A DNA stretch of 64,000 bases from contig NZ_SNZA01000001.1 in assembly GCF_004363305.1 (NCBI RefSeq), positions 708,902 through 772,901 on the forward strand, given 5' to 3'. The notes below the pieces were generated by a model. The model saw nothing but the letters and a program-made list of their open reading frames with translations. It did no database searches and was not told where the DNA came from. This document shows, in pieces, positions 35,323-44,569 of the stretch. Numbering within the stretch: the stretch's first letter is position 1; the number at the start of each line of letters is the position of its first letter. The position numbers were made by a program, and so were the translations under genes. Source of the stretch: Marinomonas communis. GTDB lineage: Bacteria > Pseudomonadota > Gammaproteobacteria > Pseudomonadales > Marinomonadaceae.

Positions 35323-37566
35323 TTAGCGCGCCCATTTGATTAGAATGCCTTCTAATTGGGATAGATTGATAGGTTTACCTAAAAAGTCGCACATGCCTAC
35401 TTCTGCACAGCGCTTTCTATCTTCTTCAAAAACATTTGCTGTTAGGGCAATAACCGGTGTCTGATTATTTTTATTCAATGACTTAATTTCCAAAGTGGCT
35501 TGCAACCCATCTTTTACAGGCATTTGCATATCCATGAAAATTAAATCAAACTCATGCTCAAGGCATTGCTCGATAGCCCTCTCACCGTCTTCGGCTACAA
35601 CAATCGAGCCAACATTAAGCTTAGACAGCAAACCTTTTATGACTATCTGATTGGTTTTATTGTCCTCAGCTACCAAAACCTTGAGTTGTGAATAATCGAA
35701 AGTCTCTGTAGTGGGTGTTTTATAAGGCTCATCCGAGATAGTTTCTTCTTGATTCGAGACTTCTGCTTCCATTTCAAAATAGAATTTTGAGCCACAACCG
35801 ACTTGACTATCAACTTTTAACTCTGACCCCATCAGCTTTAAAAGTTTGCTTGTAATCGTCAAGCCAAGACCTGTTCCACCAAACTTCCTTGTGATTGAAG
35901 TGTCGGCCTGAGAGAACGCATCAAATAAACGATCAAGGTATTCCGCCTCAATACCTATTCCCGTATCAGTTATGCTGAATAACAAGCTCACCTTTTTGTT
36001 AGCCTGTATAACAGCTTTTGCGTTAACTACGACTTCGCCGTTGTCGGTAAACTTAATGGCATTACCTAAAATATTGATCAACACCTGCTTAAGTCTTGTT
36101 TCATCCCCTAAGAAGACAACCCTTTGATCAGGGACTGCAAATGATAATTTGACACCTTTATCCAAAGCCTGCTTTTTGAAAAAGAACTCAAGGGTGCGAA
36201 ACATTTTTTCCAAATCAATCGGCTGCTTTTCTAAATCAATTTTGTTCGCTTCAATTTTGCTCAAGTCTAAAATATCGTTAATGACTACCAGCAAGCTCTG
36301 CCCTGATGAAGTGATAACATCAAGCATTTCCTTTTGCTTCTCTGATAAATCTGTCTCCTGTAACTGTGCCGCCATCCCGAGCACACCGTTCATTGGTGTA
36401 CGAATCTCATGACTCATGTTTGCTAGAAACTCAGATTTAACTTTCGATGTATGCTCTGCTGCCTTTTTCTCTTTCTCCAAGTCTATACTCATATCTCTAA
36501 AACGACTGGCCGCTTGTGCTAGCACGCCTATCTCATCGGTTCGTTTTGTATGGTGAATGGGGGCAGAAAGATCCGAATTAAGAAAGCGACTAAAACTTCC
36601 GGTAAGTCTCGCGATTGCTTTAGTGATGTGAACATGAAAGAACCAAGCTAGCACTAAGAGGTAAAGCACAATGGCCAAACTTAATAAGTTAAGAATGGAT
36701 TTGGTTGTTAAGATACTCTCGTCCCCCACCTCTTTAATAGACTTCAGCCTATCTAGCGAAAGCTCTCTTAGAATATTCGACAATTCACCAAATTCATTAG
36801 CATCGCCTGCCATGACAACATTAACAAGATTCAAATAATTTCGATTGACCTGTACAGCTTTCGCAAAAGAGGTTTTATAGCTTGTCAAAAGCGTATTTAA
36901 ATTCTCGAAATCTTCACCTGACAAATTACGGTTATATAAAGATATCTGCTGTAACAATGAATACACTTGTTGTTTTTTGGAATAATCCTTCTTTGTCAGA
37001 AATAGCCAAGCACTTCGATGTAACGTATGCCAACTGTTGCTTACTTCCAGCACTTCTAGCTTTACTTCTGGATTGACCGAATAATCACTTAAAGCATTTA
37101 GGTGAATAATGGCTGACTGATAGATGTCTTCTAAAACCACATCGATCATTTCTGATCGAGACTTATAAAGGGGAGCCAAAACCTCCAAATTTCCGCCAAT
37201 CCTCTCTGTCAAAACAGAAAGCTTTTTAATATAGGTTTCTTCCTCAATGGAGGAGTTAGCCCTTTCTAATGCTGAAATGCGGGCTTTAACATCTTTAAAT
37301 GTCTCATTGATTTTACCAAAGACAGCATCACTTCCCGTCATACTGTAAACGGAGATATCCCTTTGAATTTCAAAGATCTCTTTATTTATACGAACTATGG
37401 ATGTTGTATAGCTACTGATATCCGTCACATTTATCATTGCCGTAGCAATTGTTTCAAGGCGCTTATCCATAACGATATAACATGCAACAAGCGTCACAAC
37501 GACAAAGCTAAAAGAAAGCGCAATTTTTGCAGCAATAGAACGCGCAATAAAAGACAACAGAGTCAC
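35323..37566 (-). CDS. Hybrid sensor histidine kinase, partner of an adjacent binding protein
   Basis: A 747-residue membrane hybrid kinase. TM1 spans about residues 13-33. A large helical periplasmic sensor region (about 34-290) and TM2 (about 292-311) follow. Then come a HAMP linker, HisKA with His386 in ANMSHEIRTPMNG, and HATPase (Asn502, DTGIGI, GTGLGL). The receiver has phosphoacceptor Asp679 in FMDMQMP. There is no HPt or DNA-binding domain, so the output partner is elsewhere. It starts 4 bp after the stop of the solute-binding protein gene, so the two form one operon. The layout recalls TorT-TorS and LuxP-LuxQ, where a periplasmic protein presents a ligand to the kinase. Confidence 0.9.
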   Translation of the reverse strand: MTLLSFIARSIAAKIALSFSFVVVTLVACYIVMDKRLETIATAMINVTDISSYTTSIVRINKEIFEIQRDISVYSMTGSDAVFGKINETFKDVKARISALERANSSIEEETYIKKLSVLTERIGGNLEVLAPLYKSRSEMIDVVLEDIYQSAIIHLNALSDYSVNPEVKLEVLEVSNSWHTLHRSAWLFLTKKDYSKKQQVYSLLQQISLYNRNLSGEDFENLNTLLTSYKTSFAKAVQVNRNYLNLVNVVMAGDANEFGELSNILRELSLDRLKSIKEVGDESILTTKSILNLLSLAIVLYLLVLAWFFHVHITKAIARLTGSFSRFLNSDLSAPIHHTKRTDEIGVLAQAASRFRDMSIDLEKEKKAAEHTSKVKSEFLANMSHEIRTPMNGVLGMAAQLQETDLSEKQKEMLDVITSSGQSLLVVINDILDLSKIEANKIDLEKQPIDLEKMFRTLEFFFKKQALDKGVKLSFAVPDQRVVFLGDETRLKQVLINILGNAIKFTDNGEVVVNAKAVIQANKKVSLLFSITDTGIGIEAEYLDRLFDAFSQADTSITRKFGGTGLGLTITSKLLKLMGSELKVDSQVGCGSKFYFEMEAEVSNQEETISDEPYKTPTTETFDYSQLKVLVAEDNKTNQIVIKGLLSKLNVGSIVVAEDGERAIEQCLEHEFDLIFMDMQMPVKDGLQATLEIKSLNKNNQTPVIALTANVFEEDRKRCAEVGMCDFLGKPINLSQLEGILIKWAR

Positions 37567-37569
37567 TCC

Positions 37570-38841
37570 TTATGCATTTAACAGCTCATACCATTTATCC
37601 AAACTATAATCATAGTTTTGCATGACTGTATTCCACACAGCTATGTTTGATAAACGTTTTACATAGCTCCCCCCGTGCCTGAGCTCCCCAGCTCTGACAG
37701 AGACATTACCATCTGTACCTTTCAGATCTGTCATCGCTTGTTGGCCGTCATACCAGTAGTCCCATTCTGCTTGAGACATCAAGTCTCTGCTTCGTTGCGG
37801 ATTAGAAATGTAATAACCTTGGCGAGCAATGAATGCCCCAGGGTATCCAGATAACCACCAATTCATATACTCATAGGCAGCATCTTTTACCTCTTCACTG
37901 GCATTCGCAGACATACACATTACCCCATGCCAAGCTCGATAGCCCTCTTTAGGTGCAGCGTACACGACCGGAATCCCCTGCCCTCGGCAAGCACTGACCG
38001 CAGGTGAAAACATACTCTGAATAGTCACTCGACCTGTTTTCATAAACTCGACCGACTGTGGTACCGAAGACCAAAAGCCAGAGAAGTGACCTTGTCTTTT
38101 TTTGGTAAGCAGTATCTCAAACAACTGATCGATCTCGGCAATGGACATATTACCAATATCATCAAATGTCATCAGTCCTTGTGCTTGTGCTGACAAAGCC
38201 ACGTCAAAAATCCCTATAGTAGGAGCGTTAACTAGACCGACTTTCCCCCTATTACTCTCATCCAATAACCATGCCCAAGACTCTGTCTCATAAGCCACAC
38301 CAGGCTGAATGTGTTGTGTGTTATAGCCAAAGGAGTCGACATTATGCACGTATGGCATAAAACTGAGTTGTTTAGACGGTGTTGCACCTAACGAGCCGTC
38401 TGGCTGTACATAGATAATTTTATTCGGTGCATCACCTGCACCTATTTGTGAGTCATCTGTTAACTTCCCTGTTTTGGTTAGATTATTTATTTCGTTCCAA
38501 TAGCGAAGTCGATCCGTATCGAGAGGCTGAATTGATCCTGCTTGCCACAGAATATTAATAGAGTCCGACCAATGCTCATACAAATCAAAAGAGCTAGGAT
38601 CTGAAGCAGCCTTTTGCAATAACGCAGCATCCCCCATAGGATAAAACTCAAGATTGATGCCTAACTCCTTCATAGCCCTTTGGCGAAGCTCTTCCTGAAG
38701 TGTGACATGAGTCCCCATCACCCTAAGCGTAATAGTCTTTTTGGAGTAAACATATGGCGCTTTTACCGCAACAGCGGACATCGCTACTCCAGCCCCTAAT
38801 GTTCGTAAAAAACCTCGTCGATCAAACAAGCTGCTCATCAT
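37570..38841 (-). CDS. Tat-exported extracellular solute-binding protein (PotD-like)
   Basis: A 423-residue periplasmic binding protein. A Tat signal (FDRRGFLRTLGAGVAMSAVAV) replaces the usual Sec one. The mature protein has the two-lobe pattern of the spermidine/putrescine and iron binding family: TLRVMGTHVTLQEELRQRA, SFDLYEHWSD, YNTQHIQP and AAYEYMNWWLSGYPGA. No permease or ATPase gene is near. The following gene is a hybrid kinase, 3 bp away. I infer a sensory rather than transport role. The ligand is unknown. Confidence 0.85.
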   Translation of the reverse strand: MMSSLFDRRGFLRTLGAGVAMSAVAVKAPYVYSKKTITLRVMGTHVTLQEELRQRAMKELGINLEFYPMGDAALLQKAASDPSSFDLYEHWSDSINILWQAGSIQPLDTDRLRYWNEINNLTKTGKLTDDSQIGAGDAPNKIIYVQPDGSLGATPSKQLSFMPYVHNVDSFGYNTQHIQPGVAYETESWAWLLDESNRGKVGLVNAPTIGIFDVALSAQAQGLMTFDDIGNMSIAEIDQLFEILLTKKRQGHFSGFWSSVPQSVEFMKTGRVTIQSMFSPAVSACRGQGIPVVYAAPKEGYRAWHGVMCMSANASEEVKDAAYEYMNWWLSGYPGAFIARQGYYISNPQRSRDLMSQAEWDYWYDGQQAMTDLKGTDGNVSVRAGELRHGGSYVKRLSNIAVWNTVMQNYDYSLDKWYELLNA

Positions 38842-39108
38842 TCTTCCCTATATCAGTTACTAGATCTTAGTATAGATAGGAAAACCAAAACCATTAGAAA
38901 ACAATGATGTTTTTGTAATGAACTGCTACGAACTTAAAAATCCACTTCTGAAAAGAAGCGAGTTCGAACAATGTAGGGATTGCAAAAAAGAGAGGGATTA
39001 AGTCAGCTGAAAGTGACAGAAAGGTCTTCAACTGACTCTGGAAAGAATAATGTTGCAAGTACAACTGCCAGGGAATTGCAGATGCGCCAAAAGCAGGAAA
39101 GCGACTCT

Positions 39109-39252
39109 CTAGCCTTTCACTTTATTAGTTCGCGCATTGCGCTTTTGCTTCTTACGCTCGTTCTTTTCAGTGATGATCTTAATCGCTTCGTCTTTCGTTA
39201 AATGTGGATGTTTAGCGATTAGTTCTTCAACTCGGGTATCAAATTTTGTCAT
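39109..39252 (-). CDS. Small basic protein of 47 residues
   Basis: It begins MTKFDTRVEELIAKHPHLTK, continues DEAIKIITEKNERKKQKRNA and ends in a short basic tail. It looks helical and strongly basic at the C-terminus, as in small nucleic-acid-binding proteins; this is inference. A GAGAG stretch lies upstream. Its composition is that of a real protein, and the opposite-strand frame in this interval is less convincing. It is isolated between the binding-protein gene and MYG1. Confidence 0.6.
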   Translation of the reverse strand: MTKFDTRVEELIAKHPHLTKDEAIKIITEKNERKKQKRNARTNKVKG

Positions 39253-39482
39253 TGGTAACTCTCATGTATAGAAATATAAATGCTGTCATATTCAGCGCAG
39301 CGCATCTTAACAAGACATGCGTTGCAATACTCTAGAAATAATCACCTTGCTCGATATTTTCCAGTATCGGTATCAGTAATTACATAGAACGGTGTTACCT
39401 ACCTCCAAAAGTCCGTAGAATCCAGCCTCTTAATTCCACCTAGCTGATAAACGAAAAAAGACAGATACAAGAGATGGTAAAC

Positions 39483-40358
39483 ATGACAGAACACACTCCG
39501 GTGATTGCGACGCACAATGGCAACTTTCACGCAGACGACGTATTTGCTGTAGCAGCACTGAAACATCTTTATCCATCTGCGAAAGTAATTCGAACACGTA
39601 ACCTTGACAAGCTAGACCAAGCCGATATCGTTTTAGATGTAGGCGGCATATACGATGCCGACAAAGGCCGTTTCGACCACCACCAACGCGGCGGCGCTGG
39701 TGCTCGTGACAACGGTATTCCGTATTCTTCGTTTGGCTTGATGTGGCAAAAATACGGCCTTGAAATCTGTGCTGGCAACCAAGAAGTCACTGACGCCGTG
39801 GATAAAAACCTCGTCTCTGTCATCGACGCCATCGACTGTGGCCATGTCGACGGTCCACTCACCGGTGTCAGCCTTAGCCAAACCATCTCCATGTTTAACC
39901 CAACTTGGGAGGAACCTGGTGACTTTGACGCTTGTTTTGAAGAAGCCGTAACCTTTGCTTCACGGGTTCTGGCACGCTTTATTGCCTCGGCAAATGGTGG
40001 CGTTAATGCCAAATCCATCGTCCTTGAAGCCATTGAAAACGCCAACGATCCAAGAGTCATCGTCTTGGAGCAATTTACACCTTGGAAAACCACAGTGCTA
40101 AACACCTCAAAAGATGCTTTATTTATGATCTACCCATCGCAAACTGGTGAATGGCGTATTCAAACCGTGCCGGTTGAACTGGGTTCTTTTGAAGACCGCA
40201 AAAAACTGCCAGCGGCATGGGCGGGCTTATCTGGTAAAGAGCTTCAAGAAGTGACCGGATTGAATGATGCTATGTTCTGCCATAACGGCTTGTTTATCGC
40301 GGGTTGTGCATCGTTTGAAAACACAATGAAAATGGCCGAGATGGCTTTGGCCGAATAA
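39483..40358 (+). CDS. MYG1-family (DHH-superfamily) nuclease homologue
   Basis: A 291-residue protein with the MYG1 signatures ATHNGNFHADDVFAVAAL, DVGGIYDADKGRFDHHQRG (the DHH metal motif), VIDAIDCG and PAAWAGLSGKEL. Eukaryotic MYG1 is a 3'-5' RNA exonuclease; the bacterial role is unknown. The start is taken at ATG 39483 (MTEHTPVIATHNG); an ATG at 39474 is the alternative. It appears monocistronic, with a terminator immediately downstream. Confidence 0.88.
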   Translation: MTEHTPVIATHNGNFHADDVFAVAALKHLYPSAKVIRTRNLDKLDQADIVLDVGGIYDADKGRFDHHQRGGAGARDNGIPYSSFGLMWQKYGLEICAGNQEVTDAVDKNLVSVIDAIDCGHVDGPLTGVSLSQTISMFNPTWEEPGDFDACFEEAVTFASRVLARFIASANGGVNAKSIVLEAIENANDPRVIVLEQFTPWKTTVLNTSKDALFMIYPSQTGEWRIQTVPVELGSFEDRKKLPAAWAGLSGKELQEVTGLNDAMFCHNGLFIAGCASFENTMKMAEMALAE

Positions 40359-40369
40359 AGCTTATTTAG

Positions 40370-40402
40370 AAAAGATCGATGCTTAGCACATCGATCTTTT
40401 TG
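40370..40402 (+). terminator. Rho-independent terminator of the MYG1 gene
   Basis: AAAAGATCGATG / CATCGATCTTTTTG hairpin, 12 bp after the stop. The A/T tracts could also serve the convergent hydrolase gene. Confidence 0.9.
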
Positions 40403-40416
40403 AAATCTACCAGCCT

Positions 40417-41439
40417 TTATAGAGCCGCCTGAATCGCGGGGATAATATCTTGGCTCAACATACGATGCAGTGAGTCACGATATCCAGTGCGACCAGATGG
40501 CAAGTTTTCCTGCGAGGTAATAGCAACGGTGAGCTCTAGCTCCGGCAACACATAAATCATCTGACCGCCATAGCCCCAACCGTAATAACCCTGCACACCT
40601 GCAAACGTCTGGATAAACCAGCCGTAGCCATAAAGACTACGATGGTATTGAGACTGAGTCCTTGGCGTCCAACTTTGTTCTATCCAATCTTCTGAAAGAA
40701 TTCGCTTACCGTCTTTTGTAACACCACCACGACGGTACAACTCACCAAAGGCCAATAACGATGCAGGCGTCATGCCCACTTGATTACCGCCCATCGGAAT
40801 CCCTTGCGGGTCTGTCTCCCAACTTTGAATGCGCACGCCAGAATCTTGTAACCAGTCATTGGCGAGCTGATACGTATGTCGTCCACTTTCTCGCATCATG
40901 ATGGCCGATAGCACATGAGTATTACCAGTGGAATACTGCATCTCGCCCCCCACCTCTTCTACAAAAGGTCGAGACAGCACACTTTTTACCCAATTATCAC
41001 TGGCGACCCAAGCGCCATAATTACGCCCAGACGTGCGCTCTAATCCAGCCTGCATAGAGAGCAAATGACCAAGGGTAATCTCGCTTAAGCGAAGGTCAGG
41101 ATTTTGCGGCAGTTGATCAGGCAATAACGTCGTAACCGATTGATCCACTCCCTCCAGCACACCACGATCAATCGCCATGCCAACGATCGCCGACATCAGG
41201 GATTTCGAGGCAGACTTAATATTTGTCACCGCATCCATGTCGGCATTGTTATACGCCTTAGACCAAACGACCTCGTCCTGATACGCCACTTGAACGGTTT
41301 TGATATTTGAAAAACTTTCAGCGGTTTTGTCCATGGCACTCAAATCAATGATGCTTGCTTGTGCGGCAGTAGCGATAGACGTAGTAAAGAAGCAAAGAAA
41401 AAGTGTTCGGAAAATAGGTAATTTTGATAATAAGAGCAT
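40417..41439 (-). CDS. Exported serine hydrolase, beta-lactamase/PBP-like family
   Basis: A 340-residue protein with an N-terminal signal peptide (LPIFRTLFLCFFTTSIATAAQA). The SxxK catalytic motif lies in IKSASKSLMSA. A YSTGN motif follows and GWGYGGQ occupies the third-motif region, as in the class C beta-lactamase-related serine hydrolases. The substrate is unknown; this family includes esterases and peptidases and is not evidence for antibiotic resistance. It converges on the MYG1 gene across a terminator. Its upstream side borders the accessory region. Confidence 0.85.
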   Translation of the reverse strand: MLLLSKLPIFRTLFLCFFTTSIATAAQASIIDLSAMDKTAESFSNIKTVQVAYQDEVVWSKAYNNADMDAVTNIKSASKSLMSAIVGMAIDRGVLEGVDQSVTTLLPDQLPQNPDLRLSEITLGHLLSMQAGLERTSGRNYGAWVASDNWVKSVLSRPFVEEVGGEMQYSTGNTHVLSAIMMRESGRHTYQLANDWLQDSGVRIQSWETDPQGIPMGGNQVGMTPASLLAFGELYRRGGVTKDGKRILSEDWIEQSWTPRTQSQYHRSLYGYGWFIQTFAGVQGYYGWGYGGQMIYVLPELELTVAITSQENLPSGRTGYRDSLHRMLSQDIIPAIQAAL

Positions 41440-41663
41440 AAAAGATAAATCATCCGTTGAATGGGGTGAGTTGTTAATAACTCAAAATTTAGCCAAATAC
41501 ATCCATCTAGTTACCTAATTAATGAAAATACGTCATTTTAGTCAGAGCCGCCCTTTTTTGTTTGCCTAAACTGAACGAATGGTGACTTTTACGTTAAGTG
41601 TTTTGTTAAATTTTTACATGGTAAAATTCAACAATAATTATCAAGTCATCAACAGGAAGGGAT

Positions 41664-42755
41664 ATGACTGCACGATTAGTTGTACTGAACGCTATTGCCG
41701 CAGAGATTAGTAAACCAGATAGTAGTTTTAGCTATAAGTTTGGCGATCTTTGGGATGGAGGCAATGAGCATGCACTTAACTTTGTTCAGGAAATAGAAAC
41801 GAAGTTTAGACGTAAGACTAAGACTTATGGCTTCTTAAGTGTGGATACAGGTAGGAATTCAATACCAACAATTCTGACTAAGTTTAATTCTGATACTGAT
41901 GGTGTTTTTGAGGATACAACTCGGAGCATGATGGAGAGGCTTAAATCTTCATTAAATGAAGATGGTCGCGGTAACACTCAAGTCGGTCACATGATCTTTA
42001 TTCATTACTGCAATGAAGGAGAAGAAGAGGACTTAGGTCGCCTGTTAGTGGTGATGGTAGACAAGAAAGACGTGTTTGACTTCGGTGCTGGCCTTGTACC
42101 TACAAGATTCAAGTCTATTGATGTAGATACACTGAGACAAGCTGTGCTGTATGATTTGACATTATTTGATTCGGTCTACCCTGACCACATTGAAGAACAT
42201 CAAGACAAAGCTTACCTAAGATTTATTTCGGGTCGCTCAAAAGGGCAATTTTTCCAAGAAGCTCTTGGCACAAAGGACATGATAGACAATACTGTAAGTG
42301 TATCCAGTATTTTTGATGCAATTGAGCAATATGGAAAGGGTTTGGGCCTAAGAGACGCTCATATTCGTAAGCTGCGAGATGAAGTGGAGCTTTTGATTAG
42401 AGATAAGAAAGGCAACCAAATCAGCGTAAACAACGTTGCTAAAAAAGTAATTTCAAATTTACCTGATGGTAAGGATGGGATAACTGCGGAAGACTTTGTT
42501 GCGTTCATTAATGAGAATGATTACAAAATCAGTGAAATCTTCGATGTAACTCGTGGACAATTGCAGAAAGCTACTAACATTGAAGGACAAAAAGGACAGG
42601 ATTACTTTTATCGCATCAAAAGAAGTGCTTTGGGTACTGTTGAGGATGCGGAAAAGAGCATTAGGTACGATGCCGGAACAAGAACGATTTATATAGAAGT
42701 TCAAGATGATGAACAACATCGTGAGTTATTGGAAGCATTGCCAGACAAGGATTAA
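41664..42755 (+). CDS. NdpA/YejK-like nucleoid-associated protein (NA37 family)
   Basis: A 363-residue soluble protein resembling the 37-kDa nucleoid-associated proteins. I see an N-terminal VVLNAIAAEI, a GHMIFIHYC segment, LLVVMVDKKDVFDFGAGLVPTRFKSIDVDTLRQA, then AYLRFISGRSKGQFFQEALG, and a C-terminal region with charged helices. E. coli YejK has 335 residues. By eye the gene is more AT-rich than the flanking core genes. AGGAAGGGAT precedes the ATG. The following membrane-protein gene begins 5 bp after the stop, so the two are translated together. DNA binding is inferred from the family. It is probably an acquired copy, since it lies beside an IS and a TA remnant. Confidence 0.8.
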   Translation: MTARLVVLNAIAAEISKPDSSFSYKFGDLWDGGNEHALNFVQEIETKFRRKTKTYGFLSVDTGRNSIPTILTKFNSDTDGVFEDTTRSMMERLKSSLNEDGRGNTQVGHMIFIHYCNEGEEEDLGRLLVVMVDKKDVFDFGAGLVPTRFKSIDVDTLRQAVLYDLTLFDSVYPDHIEEHQDKAYLRFISGRSKGQFFQEALGTKDMIDNTVSVSSIFDAIEQYGKGLGLRDAHIRKLRDEVELLIRDKKGNQISVNNVAKKVISNLPDGKDGITAEDFVAFINENDYKISEIFDVTRGQLQKATNIEGQKGQDYFYRIKRSALGTVEDAEKSIRYDAGTRTIYIEVQDDEQHRELLEALPDKD

Positions 42756-42760
42756 GTCTT

Positions 42761-44056
42761 ATGTATGACTCAAGCCATTTGTTTAGCTCGTTCATCAAGG
42801 ATGGTCAGCAAACGGAGTACGACAAGGATATACAGCTTTATGCTTTTGAGCTTGATGAGAGCATTGCTGAATGCAAAGACTTTACGCATTTGGAAAAGGC
42901 TCTCAAAGAGGTTAACAGCTCATGTAGCCTTAAAGCTGAAGGTGGGAAGTTATACCTTGAGTTTGAAGATGGTAGTGAGCATTGGCAGGATGGTTTCAAA
43001 AGGTATTTCTATTCGACCTTAGATAACTTCATGCGAGCGTGCATTCGTATAAAAAGCGTTCCTTCTAAGTTTTGTATTATTGATAGGCAACTATCTGAAT
43101 CGAATACAGATGATCCCTTACTGAAAAAGGTTGTTCAGGTTACTAAGTGGGTGAAGTTATTATCTGATATGGCTGACCATATTCAAGATAACAATCTATT
43201 GGTGTTCTTTGTCCATCACAAAGAGGGCAAGACCAAGCCATATCAGATTAGCCCATTTGTTGACCTTCAAAAAATAGAACAATTGGGATTAGACTGTGAT
43301 GAAGCGAGATACGAGCGTTTATATGATAGTTGGCATTTAGAAGATGCCCAGACCAAAGATAGACAAAGTGTCATGTTGGTTTCATTTGCTGAAATCATGT
43401 CTTCAATGGAAGATGGAAACAATCCATTTGAGGTTTTTCTAACAAATACCAAGAAGTTTCATGATAGGTATTGTGAGAACTATGAAATCTATGTAAACAG
43501 ATTCACTGTAGACACTCAGCTTCGAGAAATTGATGAGCAACATTTAAGCTTTGTTGGCAAGCTGCAAGAATTAGTTACGTCATCACAAACCAAAGCGTTT
43601 GCTTTACCGGGCGTAATGGTTGCTATTGGTGCACTAGCAAGAACAAACAACTTCCTAGGAGTGGTTGCAATTGTTGTTGGTGTTGTAATGACAAAAATTT
43701 TGATAACTAAATCCAATGAACTTCTTCGAGAAAACTTAGATCATTTTAAGGACACCTTTGATAGAGCGCTAGGTCATTATCTGAAATCTAGAACTGAAGC
43801 TGAAGAAGTGAAATCTCATGCCAAGGATGCACAAGAGAAGCTTGATGCTCAATTAGTTAAAGCCAAGGACAGGGTTGATTTTATAGATACGATGTCCAAC
43901 TGGATGCTTTGGATAGGCTTATTGCTAGCATTTAGTTTAATCATAATGACATTTAAATCAGATTATCCAGAAGAGGCAAAGGCTACTTTGAATTGGGGAG
44001 CGGAAGTGTCTAAGACAGCTTTCAACTTGATTAAAGCGAAGCTAGAAACAATATAA
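42761..44056 (+). CDS. Membrane-anchored coiled-coil protein of unknown function
   Basis: A 431-residue protein not matching any family I know. Residues 1-270 look soluble, rich in charged and aromatic residues. A hydrophobic hairpin follows at about 279-291 and 297-314. Then comes a highly charged coiled-coil-like stretch (about 316-372), a last membrane helix (about 381-398) and a short tail. It is translationally close to the NdpA-like gene (5-bp gap) and shares its AT-rich composition. A DNA-associated partner plus a membrane protein is a layout seen in some anti-phage systems, but no such function is shown here. Confidence 0.7.
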   Translation: MYDSSHLFSSFIKDGQQTEYDKDIQLYAFELDESIAECKDFTHLEKALKEVNSSCSLKAEGGKLYLEFEDGSEHWQDGFKRYFYSTLDNFMRACIRIKSVPSKFCIIDRQLSESNTDDPLLKKVVQVTKWVKLLSDMADHIQDNNLLVFFVHHKEGKTKPYQISPFVDLQKIEQLGLDCDEARYERLYDSWHLEDAQTKDRQSVMLVSFAEIMSSMEDGNNPFEVFLTNTKKFHDRYCENYEIYVNRFTVDTQLREIDEQHLSFVGKLQELVTSSQTKAFALPGVMVAIGALARTNNFLGVVAIVVGVVMTKILITKSNELLRENLDHFKDTFDRALGHYLKSRTEAEEVKSHAKDAQEKLDAQLVKAKDRVDFIDTMSNWMLWIGLLLAFSLIIMTFKSDYPEEAKATLNWGAEVSKTAFNLIKAKLETI

Positions 44057-44130
44057 TCGAAACTATTGCGCCCAGTTGAAAAATAGACTTTTGGACACGA
44101 TTTTGACCAATTGCTACAGTACAAAAAAAC

Positions 44131-44242
44131 GCACTTAAATTGAATAACATGGAATAGTGCCTCAATGTAGCTTAAAGCGCCGAGGCTGGCTGGTTGCCTG
44201 CAGATACTGAAAGGTTGATCGGGGTAAGGCACCCCTCCTACG
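44131..44242 (+). repeat. Partial copy of the composite palindromic repeat
   Basis: From CTTAAATTGAATAACATGG onward it aligns with the right half of the repeat at 47848-47968: CATGGAAT, a GTAGCTT...GAGGCTG hairpin, and a final GGGGT...ACCCCTCCTAC REP. The 5' half is missing. It lies between the accessory genes and the IS element. The rest of the gap from 44057 shows nothing I recognise. Confidence 0.65.
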
Positions 44243-44317
44243 AAATGCGGGATTGGCGATTTAACTCATAGATGCAGGTTTGGTCGCGAGGTGCAACCTG
44301 CTTATATGGACCCGCCC

Positions 44318-44569
44318 GACTGTTGCAAGCTATTTTGACATCACAGAATAAAGTTGCACGCTTATATTCGACCTACTTTGATTGAGCATATCTGCTCGGC
44401 CATTAAAAGATGTGCGCTCACTTTCTCTAAACTCCTACTCGGCTTCATTGAGCCAGCGGGTTGCACAGGATGAGTGAGCCGATTTTATCTGTTCTGTCTT
44501 AATAGTCTGCGCAACGCTTTAGGTGTGCCAGCTATAAACCTTTTATTTCTTTATTTGGTCTCTCAAGAA
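44318..44569 (-). ncRNA. Candidate bridge-RNA region of the IS1111 element
   Basis: There are 252 bp of non-coding DNA between the transposase stop and the end-proximal inverted repeat. In IS1111-group elements the guide (bridge) RNA is encoded downstream of the transposase, so this is the expected place. I did not fold it, and no boundaries are claimed. Confidence 0.4.

Noticed and set aside
38980..39201. Plus-strand 73-codon open frame
   Set aside because: Overlaps the more protein-like 47-residue minus-strand gene; composition is not convincing.
40417..41439. Antibiotic-resistance beta-lactamase
   Set aside because: The SxxK and YSN-like motifs are shared with the broad serine-hydrolase family. 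Nothing indicates a true class C enzyme.
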